A DNA stretch of 64,000 nucleotides from Arthrobacter dokdonellae (GTDB lineage Bacteria > Actinomycetota > Actinomycetes > Actinomycetales > Micrococcaceae), in contig NZ_CP029642.1 in NCBI RefSeq assembly GCF_003268655.1, positions 2,666,001 to 2,730,000 of the forward strand, written 5' to 3'. The position numbers and the translations under genes are program-made. A model generated the notes under the pieces. That model saw nothing but the letters and a program-made list of their open reading frames with translations. It was not told the origin of the DNA and did not search any database. Positions 54,701-62,970 of the stretch are shown one piece after another. Numbering within the stretch: position 1 is the stretch's first letter; each line of letters starts with the position of its first letter.

Positions 54701-55491
54701 TCCGAGCAGTACCGCACGGCGTTGCCCAGCACCGCCGGGACGCCAAATTCCTCGGCCAGCTTGAGCATGCGCACCGCGAGGGGGGTGCTCAGGGGGCTGC
54801 CGGGTTCGCTGAAGTGGCTGACGACCTCAACGGCCAGTGCTCCGGCGGGCAGCGCGTGCGTCCAGGCTGAAAATCTGGTGCGGGGAGCCAGGTACCGCCG
54901 CCCGCCCATGGCCCGGGCCACGTCGGAGAAGGGGCCCACCAGGACAGTCAGTGCCACACCGCCGGTTTCCGGGTCCAGCACCCCGGCGGCCAGTTCCGCC
55001 AGGGTGACGCCCACGGGGCCCTGGGGGCGGGCATGGGCAGTGGAGATCAGCCGGCACAAGGCCGCGTAGCCCGCTCCGGGACGCAGTGCCTGGCCCCCGT
55101 GGGCCAGGATGGCGACCCGTCCAGCTTCGACGAGGGGAACCCGGACTCCGGCAGGGGCCGACGTCCGGCCTGAGGCGCCGGCGCCTGCAGCTGCGGTCCG
55201 GCCTGGGGCGCCTGCCCGCCCGTCCGCCTGTACAGTCCTTCCCGCCGATTCTCCCCTTCCCGCCGAATCTCCGGGTTCCAGGATGGCCAGGTCCACGCCG
55301 AGGATGGGGTCGATCCCGGCTGCCATGCAGGCCTTGACGTGCTTGATGGCACCGTAGAGCCCATCCCGGTCGGTGCTGGCCAGGGCGTCGGCGCCGTCGG
55401 CCGCCGCAGCCTCCACCAGGTCCTCGGGCCACGAAACGCCGTAGTGGGCGCTGTAGGCGCTGGCCACATGCAAATGCACGAACTTAGGCAC
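51760..55491 (-). CDS. dnaE2: Error-prone DNA polymerase III alpha subunit DnaE2
   Basis: Low-fidelity replicative-type polymerase used in damage-induced mutagenesis. 1,243 residues. An N-terminal PHP domain (FVHLHVASAYSAHYG) is split by a Gly/Ala/Ser-rich insert at about 73-118. The polymerase core has RAARGSGASSLVNYVLG and the catalytic aspartates of PDIDLDVESAERHN; then come the tandem helix-hairpin-helix region (YGLSGTELKRIVAG) and an OB domain. GTG 55491 overlaps the upstream DUF6504 gene by eight bases. Confidence 0.95.
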   Translation of the reverse strand: MPKFVHLHVASAYSAHYGVSWPEDLVEAAAADGADALASTDRDGLYGAIKHVKACMAAGIDPILGVDLAILEPGDSAGRGESAGRTVQADGRAGAPGRTAAAGAGASGRTSAPAGVRVPLVEAGRVAILAHGGQALRPGAGYAALCRLISTAHARPQGPVGVTLAELAAGVLDPETGGVALTVLVGPFSDVARAMGGRRYLAPRTRFSAWTHALPAGALAVEVVSHFSEPGSPLSTPLAVRMLKLAEEFGVPAVLGNAVRYCSEDDAPTADVLDAARAITPLGQLPGLQPTGQGWLKSGADMHRAGREIVGQGGYGATELAQLWANTHRLADKCRLDPASDLGWKKPVTPEAGVLGLGQSPAAELRQRAEAGLNLRFPGINGDKLMTVRDRLTVELDTINGLGFASYFLTVAEVSEMIRGMGVRRAARGSGASSLVNYVLGISAVDPIANDLLFERFLSRDRSTLPDIDLDVESAERHNVYRRIFDRFGSQRVTLMSMQNGYRARGAVRDAGLALGMDPEDVDGIAKQLWRFSAGSFREALVEKPELRDFAARVEQAHQAGAGTQLDLLVDLTERLDRLPRHISMHPCGVILGDATLLDRTPVQPSGLGLPMSQFDKHDMDPMGMLKLDVLGVRMQSAMAYAVREVVRLHPSKAEVVAAGRHPVDGGGKGPAYVGEDGTIDLDAVPLDDEPTFELIRSTHTLGCFQIESPGQRELVGKMAPREFNDLIIDISLFRPGPMKSNMVKPYLENRHGFAPEHYAHPDLKPALSETHGVTVFHEQVLRTFHIMTGCTLSQADEHRRRLGRPEQEPAVEAFFRTSARARGYGPETIDEVWETLKAFGSFGFCKAHGAAFAVPTYQSAWLKAHHPAEFLAGLWEHDPGMYPRRLLVAEARRLGIPILPLDVNASTGSYRAERVPATAVGGPARGDVTGRAEVTGIRLSLADVYGLSGTELKRIVAGQPYDSLADLRSRARVSRPILKRLAQLGALDSLQRSAQQATGNTANRADLVAHVNSLPASKSGRRGDAMEGQLHLPLGELELGTLPARLPAPTPAETVRTELDLLALDASAHLMDSYAPLLGALGVTTSDKLLGLRNNTEVLVAGVRVATQTPPMRGGRRVVFISIDDGAGCVDATFFHEAQERSGPLLFGTRMLLIRGLTRRTGPRGISLQALEAWDLGQPDTLPGPGYLRDPARPQDSRPAGSGRGSSGQSGAVAPGERRPASPTVAELARRMEAEGLDHRTG

Positions 55492-55825
55492 CAGGGTCCA
55501 GCTCTTCCACCGATTCGCTTAACGCGTCATGAACTTTAATGACCCGCCACCGGCCTGCGGGCAGGTACCTCACCAGGTCGAGGGTCAACAGGGGGGCATC
55601 GCCGGAAGCCTCGTCGCGGCGCACCTGGACCCGCCAGATTTCCCTGTCCACCAGGCCCACTCCCGCCCCTGGCGCGGCGCGGGTTTCCTCGTCCCACCAG
55701 TTGCGCCGGCGGTACCACCGGACGGGTTCGGCTGCGAGCGTGTAGCGGCTGCCGCGCCATGACAGATGCAGCGGCTGTCCACCGGTGCTCTCCTTCACCC
55801 CTATGCTGTCGCTGAATGTGCCCAT
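55484..55825 (-). CDS. DUF6504-family protein paired with DnaE2
   Basis: 113 residues from ATG 55825, after GGAGG 12 bases upstream; ATG 55885 is possible. The pattern LHLSWRGSRYTL ... WYRRRNWWDEE ... DREIWRVQVRR ... RYLPAGRWRVIKVHD is that of the DUF6504 proteins that accompany dnaE2 in actinobacteria. A small soluble beta-rich protein; function unknown, probably linked to the mutasome. Overlaps dnaE2 by eight bases, so coupled. Confidence 0.8.
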   Translation of the reverse strand: MGTFSDSIGVKESTGGQPLHLSWRGSRYTLAAEPVRWYRRRNWWDEETRAAPGAGVGLVDREIWRVQVRRDEASGDAPLLTLDLVRYLPAGRWRVIKVHDALSESVEELDPGA

Positions 55826-56097
55826 GCGTGTCCGCCACCTCCGCCTGCCGCACCACGCGCCATGCAATATGTACACGGCGCTCATTGTTCACTAGAAAAT
55901 ATATTCTAATGAAATTAGTGTACGCTCACTTCACGCGGCAAGAAAGCCGCCCATTGGGAAGAATTCCACGCCGAACGGGCATTTACCCGGCCGGTCGGAC
56001 GTTAAGCAATTACCCTGCCACGGCACCGGCGTCAGGATGCATCAGGCCTTCGACGCAGTTCGAGCTGCTGGCGCCTCAACGATTTAAGGAGCGCCCC
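55826..56097. promoter_or_regulatory. Divergent gap with AT-rich nested dyads
   Basis: 272 bases. Within an otherwise GC-rich gap, 55890-55920 holds three nested inverted repeats: CACTA/TAGTG flanking the segment, TAGAA-N6-TTCTA at 55893-55908 and CTAAT-GAA-ATTAG at 55906-55918. This looks like an operator or promoter for the dnaE2 pair, the plus-strand GNAT gene, or both. No LexA box is recognised. Confidence 0.5.
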
Positions 56098-56604
56098 ATG
56101 ACAGACATGGTCACCCTCATCGCCAGGACAACGCCGCTTGAACGTGAACTCAAAACCACGTCGCGGACAGTGGAAGAATCCGATCTTCCCCGTCTGGGCG
56201 AGCTCTACTTCACCGCCTACGACCCTGGCATCGCCGGTGAAACGCTGCAGGTCGCCGTGGACAGCATGCGCGCCTCCCTGGCCGGCAAGTACGGGCAGTT
56301 CCTGCCCAAGGCCTCCCACGTGGCCTTGGACGAAAACGACAAGATCGTGGCCGCCGTGCTCGTGGTGGAACGGGCCCTTGGACCGGAGACACCGGAGACC
56401 CCGTTCATCATTGAACTCATCACCGACCGCAGCCACCGCCGGCAGGGCCTGGCCGAGGACCTGGTCCTGGCCACCATGGACACGCTGTTCAACGAGGGCA
56501 AGGAAGAAGTGGCGCTGCGCGTTGAGGAAAGCAACTCCGCGGCCCTGGCCCTCTACCTCTCCCTCGACTTCCGCCGGTGGACCCCGGACGACGACGAAGA
56601 TTAG
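56098..56604 (+). CDS. GNAT-family N-acetyltransferase
   Basis: 168 residues from ATG 56098, with AAGGAG eight bases upstream. The GNAT core reads FIIELITDRSHRRQGLAEDL and VEESNSAALALYLSLDFRRW, followed by an acidic tail (TPDDDED). Divergent from DUF6504-dnaE2 across the AT-rich region and followed closely by a VOC gene. Substrate unknown. Confidence 0.87.
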   Translation: MTDMVTLIARTTPLERELKTTSRTVEESDLPRLGELYFTAYDPGIAGETLQVAVDSMRASLAGKYGQFLPKASHVALDENDKIVAAVLVVERALGPETPETPFIIELITDRSHRRQGLAEDLVLATMDTLFNEGKEEVALRVEESNSAALALYLSLDFRRWTPDDDED

Positions 56605-56628
56605 GACGAGGACCAGGCCGCCGGAACG

Positions 56629-57060
56629 GTGCAGCAACAGCTGAACTTCATCACCCTGGGGGTCCGCGATGTTGCGCGCTCCCGCAGTTTTTATGTTGAC
56701 GGGCTGGGATGGACACCGCGGCTGGAGGTGCCTGCCGAGGTCATCTTCCTCCAGGTCAACCACGGTCTGGTCCTTTCGCTGTGGAGCCGTGCACAAATGG
56801 CCGCGGAGCTGGGCGTTTCCGAGGACAAACTCCAGGCCGGCACCTCTCCGCTCACCCTGAGTCACAACGTGGGCAGCCCCGGAGAGGTCGACGCCGTGGT
56901 GCGCCAGGCGCGGGAGGCCGGGGCCGACGTCGTCCATCCGCCCAGGCAGCAGGCCTGGGGCGGGTACAGCGGCTACTTTGCCGATCCCGACGGCTTCCGC
57001 TGGGAAGTGGCCTTCAACCCCACCTGGGCCGTGGACGACGCCGGCAACGTCACCGTTTGA
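56629..57060 (+). CDS. VOC (glyoxalase/bleomycin-resistance) superfamily protein
   Basis: 143 residues, one pair of beta-alpha-beta-beta-beta units: LNFITLGVRDVARSRSFYVDG at the N-terminus and YSGYFADPDGFRWEVAFNP in the second half. Typical of single-domain VOC proteins that dimerise to bind a metal. GTG 56629, 24 bases after the GNAT stop. Substrate cannot be read from sequence. Confidence 0.88.
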   Translation: MQQQLNFITLGVRDVARSRSFYVDGLGWTPRLEVPAEVIFLQVNHGLVLSLWSRAQMAAELGVSEDKLQAGTSPLTLSHNVGSPGEVDAVVRQAREAGADVVHPPRQQAWGGYSGYFADPDGFRWEVAFNPTWAVDDAGNVTV

Positions 57061-57241
57061 GCGAGCCGGCCTGCGTGCCCTGGGCATGCCGGCCGGCTGG
57101 GAATCATCTGGGACTTCCCGGTAAATTGCGCCGTTTCCGCCGGTACCGGCGCGGTGCCGTGTGACGATGGGAGGCAGGTGCCCGGCGCAGCGGCGGGCCA
57201 ACGATCCGCCCGGCTTGGGGCGCGCAGCAAGGAGCAAACCC

Positions 57242-58576
57242 ATGAGCCTGTATGACCAGTTGATTCTCCGCGACCGGCGGAGGGTGCGCCGGCGCCGCAC
57301 AACCTTCGCGTTGCTGGCGGTGGTGGTGGCCGCCGTCCTGGTGGCCGTTGGCCTGGTGGTGGCCACCGTGGTTCAGGCCAACAACAACGTCATGCGCTCC
57401 GATGCGCTCAACGGGGCGCAGTCGGTGCCGAAACTGACCAAGGACACCAATATTTTGGTCATGGGGCTGGATTCGCGCGTCGACGAGAAGGGCCAGCCGC
57501 TCTCCGCCGCCGTGTACAGCGCCCTTGATGCCGGGAACCAATCGACCGGCGGCTACAACGCCAACGTGCTCATGCTGGTCCACATCCCGGCCGACGGGTC
57601 CAAGGCCACGGCCATGTCCATTCCCCGGGACGACTACGTCCAGCTTGCGGGCATTCCCGGCCAGCCCCTCGACGCCAAGATCAAGGAAGCCTACGGCTAC
57701 GGTCTCGCGGCCAAGCAGACGGCTTTGCTCGCCGCCGGCAAGCCGAACGACCAGGCGACCTACCAGCAGGCCCGGGAGGCCGGACGCAAGGCAGAGATCG
57801 CCACCGTCTCGAAGTTCCTCGGCAGCGTCCACATCGACCATTTTGTCGAGGTCACCATGGCCGGTTTCTACGAGGTGGCCCAGGCCGTGGCGCCCATCAC
57901 CGTCTGCGTCAACCAGGCCACGCAGGACACCTACTCGGGCGCCAACTTCGTCAAGGGCGTGCAGAAAATCAACGCCAAGCAGGCCATGGCCTTCGTCCGC
58001 CAGCGCAGGGACACCACCAACCCCAGCTACAGCTTCAGCGATTTGGACCGGGAACGTCGACAGCAGGCTTTCATCGTTTCCGTCATCCACCAGCTCAAGC
58101 AGGCGGGAACATTTACGGACATCCCCAAAATGCAGCAGGTGCTCACCGCCGTCAGCAGCAACATTGTGGTGGACTCCGGGCTGAACCTGCTGGACATGGC
58201 CCAGCAGGCCGGATCCATCACCTCCGGCAACATTTCCTTCACCACGTTGCCCATCACCGGATTTGGCACGTCCCCTGCCGGCGAGTCGATCAACACCGTG
58301 GACGTGGCCCAGGTCCAGGCGGCCGTCAAGGAACTGCTGGCGCCCAAGGCCCCGGCCAAGAAGCCTGCCACGGCACCCCCGGCGGCGGGGGCGCCCGCTG
58401 CTTCCGGTACGGCTTCTTCCGGTGCTTCCGGCACGGGAAGTGCGCCGGGGAGCGGGTCTTCCGCAGGCCCCTCCCCGGCATCCGCCACCAAGGCGCCGGC
58501 CAAAACGCCCGCCACGACGACCTATTCCGATTGGACCGGCGCCCTGCAGGGCGGTTCAGTCACGTGTGTGAAGTAG
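57242..58576 (+). CDS. LytR-CpsA-Psr (LCP) family cell-wall ligase
   Basis: Attaches teichoic acid-type or other glycopolymers to peptidoglycan. 444 residues from ATG 57242, with AAGGAG eight bases upstream. A basic N-terminus leads into one membrane helix (21-44). The LCP domain follows (NILVMGLDSR, SIPRDDYVQLAG, MAFVRQRRDT). A Pro/Ala/Ser/Gly-rich tail of about 70 residues and a terminal Cys-containing segment follow. Confidence 0.93.
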   Translation: MSLYDQLILRDRRRVRRRRTTFALLAVVVAAVLVAVGLVVATVVQANNNVMRSDALNGAQSVPKLTKDTNILVMGLDSRVDEKGQPLSAAVYSALDAGNQSTGGYNANVLMLVHIPADGSKATAMSIPRDDYVQLAGIPGQPLDAKIKEAYGYGLAAKQTALLAAGKPNDQATYQQAREAGRKAEIATVSKFLGSVHIDHFVEVTMAGFYEVAQAVAPITVCVNQATQDTYSGANFVKGVQKINAKQAMAFVRQRRDTTNPSYSFSDLDRERRQQAFIVSVIHQLKQAGTFTDIPKMQQVLTAVSSNIVVDSGLNLLDMAQQAGSITSGNISFTTLPITGFGTSPAGESINTVDVAQVQAAVKELLAPKAPAKKPATAPPAAGAPAASGTASSGASGTGSAPGSGSSAGPSPASATKAPAKTPATTTYSDWTGALQGGSVTCVK

Positions 58577-58586
58577 CGGGGCGGCC

Positions 58587-59288
58587 ATGGTGATCAAGGT
58601 GCTGCTGGCGGCGCTGCTGCTGGGCGCCCTGGTCCTGGCCGTAGTCCGGGCCGTTTCGCGGCCCCACGCGGCAGGCGGGGCGGTGGAACGGCTGGCTGCA
58701 AAACCTGGTGGAGGACTCGTTGAAAGGCCGGAGGATGGATTTGCTGACGGACCGGTTGAAAGGCCCGCTGCCCGGGGGGCGGCCAGCCGGCTGGACGCCC
58801 TGGCCATGTGGGCGGCGGTGTTCGTTCCGTCATCCGTCGTCTTCGGGTGGCAGGTCTTTGGGTGGCACGGTGCCGGAGCTGCCTTGCTGGCCCCGCTGGG
58901 CGTCATTGCCCTGTGGTTTGTGTACCGCGCCGCCGTGCCAGGCGGCTTCCCGGACCGTCCCACCGGTTCCGGCCGCGTCCCCGCCCGCGTCTCTGCTGGC
59001 GGTTCGGGCAGGGCGTCAGCGCTCTACCACCTGGTCCTGACGGCCGTGGCGGCGTGGGCAGCCGTCTCCCTGGCCAACGCGCTGGGACCCCGCCCCGCCA
59101 GCCAGCAGCTGGGCAGCCTGATTCAGCACGTGATCGTGTGGATAGTCCTGCTGCTGGCCTCCGCGGGCTGGCTTTTAAGCGCGTTCGCCACCCCGGGAAA
59201 GCCGTCCGAACGGCCCTCACGCGTGCTTGGCACGCTCGAGGCACTGTTCGCGGCGGCGCTTGCCGCCTGCTTCTTCACCCTTTCCTGA
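58587..59288 (+). CDS. Membrane protein of unknown function
   Basis: 233 residues: a helix at 3-22 (IKVLLAALLLGALVLAVVRA), a charged repeat-like linker (LVERPEDG and GPVERPAARG), then about four hydrophobic segments (residues 73-115, 147-165, 177-200 and 212-232). No enzyme motif or family is recognised. It begins ten bases after the LCP gene, so it is probably co-transcribed and envelope-related. Ends 18 bases before the convergent SRAP gene. Confidence 0.7.
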   Translation: MVIKVLLAALLLGALVLAVVRAVSRPHAAGGAVERLAAKPGGGLVERPEDGFADGPVERPAARGAASRLDALAMWAAVFVPSSVVFGWQVFGWHGAGAALLAPLGVIALWFVYRAAVPGGFPDRPTGSGRVPARVSAGGSGRASALYHLVLTAVAAWAAVSLANALGPRPASQQLGSLIQHVIVWIVLLLASAGWLLSAFATPGKPSERPSRVLGTLEALFAAALAACFFTLS

Positions 59289-59306
59289 GCGGGCATGTTG
59301 TCTCGG

Positions 59307-60026
59307 CTATCCGACGGGCACGGTGAGCTCCGATGAATCGTTGCGGACGTTTCCCACGTCCGCACGCACCGGGTCAAGCCGCCATCCCGCGGCAACCCGG
59401 TAGGCGTCGGACAGGACCGCGCACAACACGGCGGCCGGGTCCGTTGCCGCGGGGTTGAGCCATTCGGCCAGTCCGTCCCGGCCCAGCGGCACGGGCAGCC
59501 GGTCGTGGAGGGCGGCCAGGCCGCCGTCGGGCGGGGAGGCCATGGTGAGGATGCTGCAGGACAGCAGCCACTTGTCCCCGTCGCCGTCGGACTTGGCCGG
59601 GTCCTTCCACCACTCGTAAAGGCCGGCCAGGGTCGTCAACGTTCCGTCAGCATTGTGCACAAAGTAGGGCTGCTTTGCGCCGTCTGGATGTTTCTTCCAT
59701 TCGTAATATCCCTCCACCGGGACCGCGCAGCGCCGGGACTTGACGGCCGAACGGAAGGTCGGCTTCTCCAGGACCGTCTCGCTGCGGGCGTTGAACGAAC
59801 GCACGCCCACCGAGGGGTCCTTCGCCCAGCGGGGCACCAGCCCCCATGTGGCCACGTGGACCTGCCGGCGGGGTGTGCGGTCCACCAGGCGCTCCAGCAC
59901 AATGGGCACATCCGCGGTGGGTGCCACGTTCCACGACGCCCGCAGTTCAAGGTTGGCGTCGGCTTCGGCTTCGAGTTCGGCCACCAGGTCGCCAACGGCC
60001 CGGGCCATCACGTATCGTCCGCACAT
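59307..60026 (-). CDS. SOS response-associated (SRAP/YedK/HMCES) DNA-protein crosslink protein
   Basis: Covalently shields abasic sites in single-stranded DNA. 239 residues from ATG 60026, which puts the catalytic Cys at position 2 (MCGRYVM). Other family motifs are WNVAPTADVP, SFNARSETV, CAVPVEGYYEWKK and the histidine motif LHDRLPV; all key residues are present. Divergent from the mycoredoxin gene. Confidence 0.95.
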   Translation of the reverse strand: MCGRYVMARAVGDLVAELEAEADANLELRASWNVAPTADVPIVLERLVDRTPRRQVHVATWGLVPRWAKDPSVGVRSFNARSETVLEKPTFRSAVKSRRCAVPVEGYYEWKKHPDGAKQPYFVHNADGTLTTLAGLYEWWKDPAKSDGDGDKWLLSCSILTMASPPDGGLAALHDRLPVPLGRDGLAEWLNPAATDPAAVLCAVLSDAYRVAAGWRLDPVRADVGNVRNDSSELTVPVG

Positions 60027-60151
60027 GACTCCATGGTGCCACGGTGCGGCCATGAGCGCGGGAATAGGCCGGACCGGCGGTAACGTTACAGAAGTGAACC
60101 CCGGTGCGGCGCCCTGCGCGTCTGCCCGTCCCCCAACGCAAGGAGCCACCC

Positions 60152-60409
60152 GTGCAGTACACCCCGGAATCGGGCACCATCACCATGTTCTCCACCGTTT
60201 GGTGCGGCTATTGCAAGCGGCTCAAGAAGCAGCTTGACGCCAAGGGGATCGGCTACACGGAAATCAACATCGAGGAGACGCCGGGGACCGCCGAACTCGT
60301 CGAAAAGCTTAACAACGGCAACCAGACTGTTCCCACCGTCATCTACCCGGACGGCTCCGCAGCCACCAATCCGTCGCTCAATGACGTCATGGAAAAGCTG
60401 GCTGTTTAG
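60152..60409 (+). CDS. Mycoredoxin-1-like glutaredoxin
   Basis: Reduces mycothiol mixed disulfides. 85 residues from GTG 60152, with AAGGAG seven bases upstream. The redox motif is WCGYCKRLK (Cys18, Cys21), the signature CGYC of mycobacterial Mrx1, and the thioredoxin-fold TVPTVIYPDGS loop follows. It stands divergent from SRAP and before mscR, ending in a clear terminator. Confidence 0.9.
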   Translation: MQYTPESGTITMFSTVWCGYCKRLKKQLDAKGIGYTEINIEETPGTAELVEKLNNGNQTVPTVIYPDGSAATNPSLNDVMEKLAV

Positions 60410-60439
60410 CCGCCGCAACACCGTGTCCGCACGGTTTTC

Positions 60440-60493
60440 CCCGTCGCCGCCGCCACCCCTTCTTTGATGGGGCCGCGGCGGCGATGGGCTTTT
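60440..60493 (+). terminator. Intrinsic terminator after the mycoredoxin gene
   Basis: 14-base arms (CCCGTCGCCGCCGC with a complement containing one G-U pair) enclosing a smaller CCCC/GGGG stem, then CTTTT. 30 bases after the stop codon. Confidence 0.88.
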
Positions 60494-60548
60494 AACTGCT
60501 CCCGTGATAGACAAGCCATGGCACGTTCACTCAACAAGGAGCAAGCAA

Positions 60549-61634
60549 TTGGTTCACAAGGTTCAAGGCGCCGTGGTGCTTTCCAAGGATGCCCCCGTCA
60601 CCCTCCAGACAATACTGGTCCCGGATCCCGGCCCCGGCGAGGCCCTGGTGGACATCCTCACCAGCGGCGTGTGCCACACGGATCTGCACTACAAGCAGGG
60701 CGGCATCAGCGACGAATTCCCGTTCCTGCTGGGCCACGAGGCCACCGGCGTGGTCAGTGCCGTGGGGCCCGGCGTCACCAACGTGGTCCCCGGCGACCGC
60801 GTCATCCTGAACTGGCGGGCGGTGTGCGGCACCTGCCGGGCCTGCGCCAAGGGCCAGCCCCAATACTGCTTCAACACCGCCAACGCCACCCAAAAGATGA
60901 CCCTGGAGGACGGCACCGTCCTGTCTCCGGCCCTGGGCATCGGGGCGTTCATTGAAAAGACCCTCGTGGCTGCCGGCCAGTGCACGAAGGTGGACGACGA
61001 CGTCGACCCCGCCGCCGCCGGGCTGCTTGGTTGCGGCGTCATGGCCGGGCTGGGCGCGGCCATCAACACCGGCGGCGTGAAGCGCGGGGACTCCGTGGCC
61101 GTCATTGGCTGCGGCGGCGTGGGTTCGGCAGCCATCGCCGGCGCGGCCCTGGCCGGCGCCACGACGGTCATCGCCGTGGACCGCGACCCCCGGAAGCTGG
61201 AGGCCGCGAAGGCACTGGGCGCCACGCACACGGTGAACTCCACCGACGAGGACGCCGTCACCGCCATTCAGGCGCTCACCGGAGGCTTCGGCGCGGATGT
61301 GGTGATTGACGCCGTCGGACGCCCGGAAACCTACAAGCAGGCGTTCTACGCCCGCGACCTGGCCGGCACCGTCGTGCTCGTGGGCGTGCCCACGCCGGAG
61401 ATGGTGCTGGAGCTGCCGCTGCTGGACGTGTTTGGCCGCGGCGGGTCCCTGAAATCGTCCTGGTACGGCGACTGCCTGCCCTCGCGGGACTTCCCCATGC
61501 TCATCGACCTGTACAAGCAGGGCAGGCTGGACCTCGACGCGTTTGTCACCGAACGCATCGGCATCAACGACATTGAGGCCGCGTTCACGAAGATGGGTGA
61601 CGGTTCCGTGCTCCGATCGGTGGTGGTGCTGTAG
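60549..61634 (+). CDS. S-(hydroxymethyl)mycothiol dehydrogenase
   Basis: Zinc- and NAD-dependent alcohol dehydrogenase that oxidises the formaldehyde-mycothiol adduct. 361 residues from TTG 60549, with AAGGAG eight bases upstream. Catalytic zinc ligands are GVCHTDLHY and GHEATGVV. The structural zinc cysteines are [15 protein letters not shown]. The Rossmann motif is [10 protein letters not shown]. The gene shares a base with the downstream MBL gene (TAGTG), the same pairing as the mycobacterial adhE2-Rv2260 pair. Confidence 0.92.
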   Translation: MVHKVQGAVVLSKDAPVTLQTILVPDPGPGEALVDILTSGVCHTDLHYKQGGISDEFPFLLGHEATGVVSAVGPGVTNVVPGDRVILNWRAVCGTCRACAKGQPQYCFNTANATQKMTLEDGTVLSPALGIGAFIEKTLVAAGQCTKVDDDVDPAAAGLLGCGVMAGLGAAINTGGVKRGDSVAVIGCGGVGSAAIAGAALAGATTVIAVDRDPRKLEAAKALGATHTVNSTDEDAVTAIQALTGGFGADVVIDAVGRPETYKQAFYARDLAGTVVLVGVPTPEMVLELPLLDVFGRGGSLKSSWYGDCLPSRDFPMLIDLYKQGRLDLDAFVTERIGINDIEAAFTKMGDGSVLRSVVVL

Positions 61635-62242
61635 TGGCGGCACGGATTGAGCGCCTGGTCACCTCCGGCACGTTCTCGCTCGACGGCGGCACCTGGGACG
61701 TGGACAACAACGTCTGGCTGGTGGGCGACGACGCCGAGGTCCTGGTGGTCGACCCCGCCCACGACCCGCAGGCCGTCCTGGCCGCGGTGGGCGGCAGAAC
61801 CGTGAAGGCGGTGCTGCTGACCCACGGGCACGACGACCACATCCGCCACGCCCTCGAATTCGCGCGGCTGGCGGCGGCGCCGGTGCTGATGAACCCGTCA
61901 GACCAGATGCTCTGGGAGGACGTCTACCCGGGCACCGCGCCGGACGGACCCATCGCCGACGGCCAGGTGTTCGAGGTGGCGGGAGTCCGGCTGGGGGCCA
62001 TCCACACCCCCGGCCATTCCCCCGGCTCCACCTGCTTTTACGCCCAACAGCTGGGCACCGTCTTCACGGGCGACACCCTGTTCAACGGCGGGCCCGGCGC
62101 GACGGGACGGTCCTACAGCGACCATCCCACCATCGTGAAATCAATAACCGACCGACTGCTGGTGCTGCCGCCGGAGACGGTGGTCAACACCGGCCACGGC
62201 GATTCGACGACGATCGGCGCGGAGGCGCCGGGGATCAAGTAG
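61634..62242 (+). CDS. MBL-fold metallohydrolase of the mycothiol-formaldehyde pathway
   Basis: 202 residues with the metallo-beta-lactamase metal motif LLTHGHDDH, HTPGHSPGS, the aspartate in FTGDTLF and the last ligand in NTGHGDS. Family context suggests hydrolysis of S-formylmycothiol, the product of its neighbour; this is inference from gene order. GTG 61634 overlaps the dehydrogenase stop by one base. Convergent with the lipoate-ligase-like gene 20 bases away. Confidence 0.87.
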   Translation: MAARIERLVTSGTFSLDGGTWDVDNNVWLVGDDAEVLVVDPAHDPQAVLAAVGGRTVKAVLLTHGHDDHIRHALEFARLAAAPVLMNPSDQMLWEDVYPGTAPDGPIADGQVFEVAGVRLGAIHTPGHSPGSTCFYAQQLGTVFTGDTLFNGGPGATGRSYSDHPTIVKSITDRLLVLPPETVVNTGHGDSTTIGAEAPGIK

Positions 62243-62262
62243 GCGCCGGCGCCTGGGCAGCA

Positions 62263-62970
62263 TCAAGAAAGTTCCGCGTGGGAGCCGTAGGCTGAAAGGA
62301 CTGCGGCTTCCACTGCGTCGACCGTCGCGCCGGGGACCAGGTCTTCGGCGGCGCCAGCCGTGCCGGGGTCCCAGTCCAGGCCGAGAGCCGCGTAGGTGTC
62401 CACCAGCACGTCCCGGATGGGCGCCGAGTTTTCGACGACTATCACCGAGCTGAACAGCCACGCCCCCGCCACAACCCGCTGGGCCGTGCCCACCAGCTTG
62501 AGCGACCCGGCCGGCCCCCGGCCAAACACACTGAATTCCCCCGGGCAGTACTCCCCCGGGATCTCCCCGACGCCGGCGTCCACGCCCAGGCCCGCCAATG
62601 CACCGGCGAACAAGTCCCCGAAGAAGCCAAAGCGGGCCTTGGCATCGGCAATGGCATCCTCCTGCGGCTGGATGTGGTCCACGATGAGGCTTCCCCGGTG
62701 GTAGGCCGCGGCCCGTCCCCCGGCGCGCCGGACGGCGGGGACAAAGCCGCGCGCCAGCGAAGCCTCCCGGGCCGCCCCAAACCCAGGCAGCCGGGTGTCC
62801 CGCTGCCCAAAGGCAACGGTGGGTTCCGGGCGGTAAAAACGCAGCATGGCGGGCAGTCGCCCGGCCTTGACCTCCCCGAGCAGGTCCAGTCCGCGGTTCA
62901 GGTCGGCTTCGGCGCCCAGCGATGCCGGCTGCCGGTGCACCGCCAGCCGGGGCGCGAGAAAGCGGCTCAC
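62263..62970 (-). CDS. Lipoate-protein ligase A-like protein
   Basis: 235 residues of the BPL/LplA/LipB fold. The conserved RAGGRAAAYHRGSLIVDH and SLKLVGTAQRVV motifs include the lysine that binds the lipoyl-adenylate. GTG 62970 overlaps the thioesterase stop by four bases. It could ligate lipoate or octanoate to carrier domains; no lipoate-dependent dehydrogenase gene is nearby. Confidence 0.82.
   Translation of the reverse strand: MSRFLAPRLAVHRQPASLGAEADLNRGLDLLGEVKAGRLPAMLRFYRPEPTVAFGQRDTRLPGFGAAREASLARGFVPAVRRAGGRAAAYHRGSLIVDHIQPQEDAIADAKARFGFFGDLFAGALAGLGVDAGVGEIPGEYCPGEFSVFGRGPAGSLKLVGTAQRVVAGAWLFSSVIVVENSAPIRDVLVDTYAALGLDWDPGTAGAAEDLVPGATVDAVEAAVLSAYGSHAELS

Noticed and set aside
51772..54870. 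Plus-strand open frame of 1,032 codons opposite dnaE2
   Set aside because: Antisense shadow. The dnaE2 motifs on the minus strand are clear.
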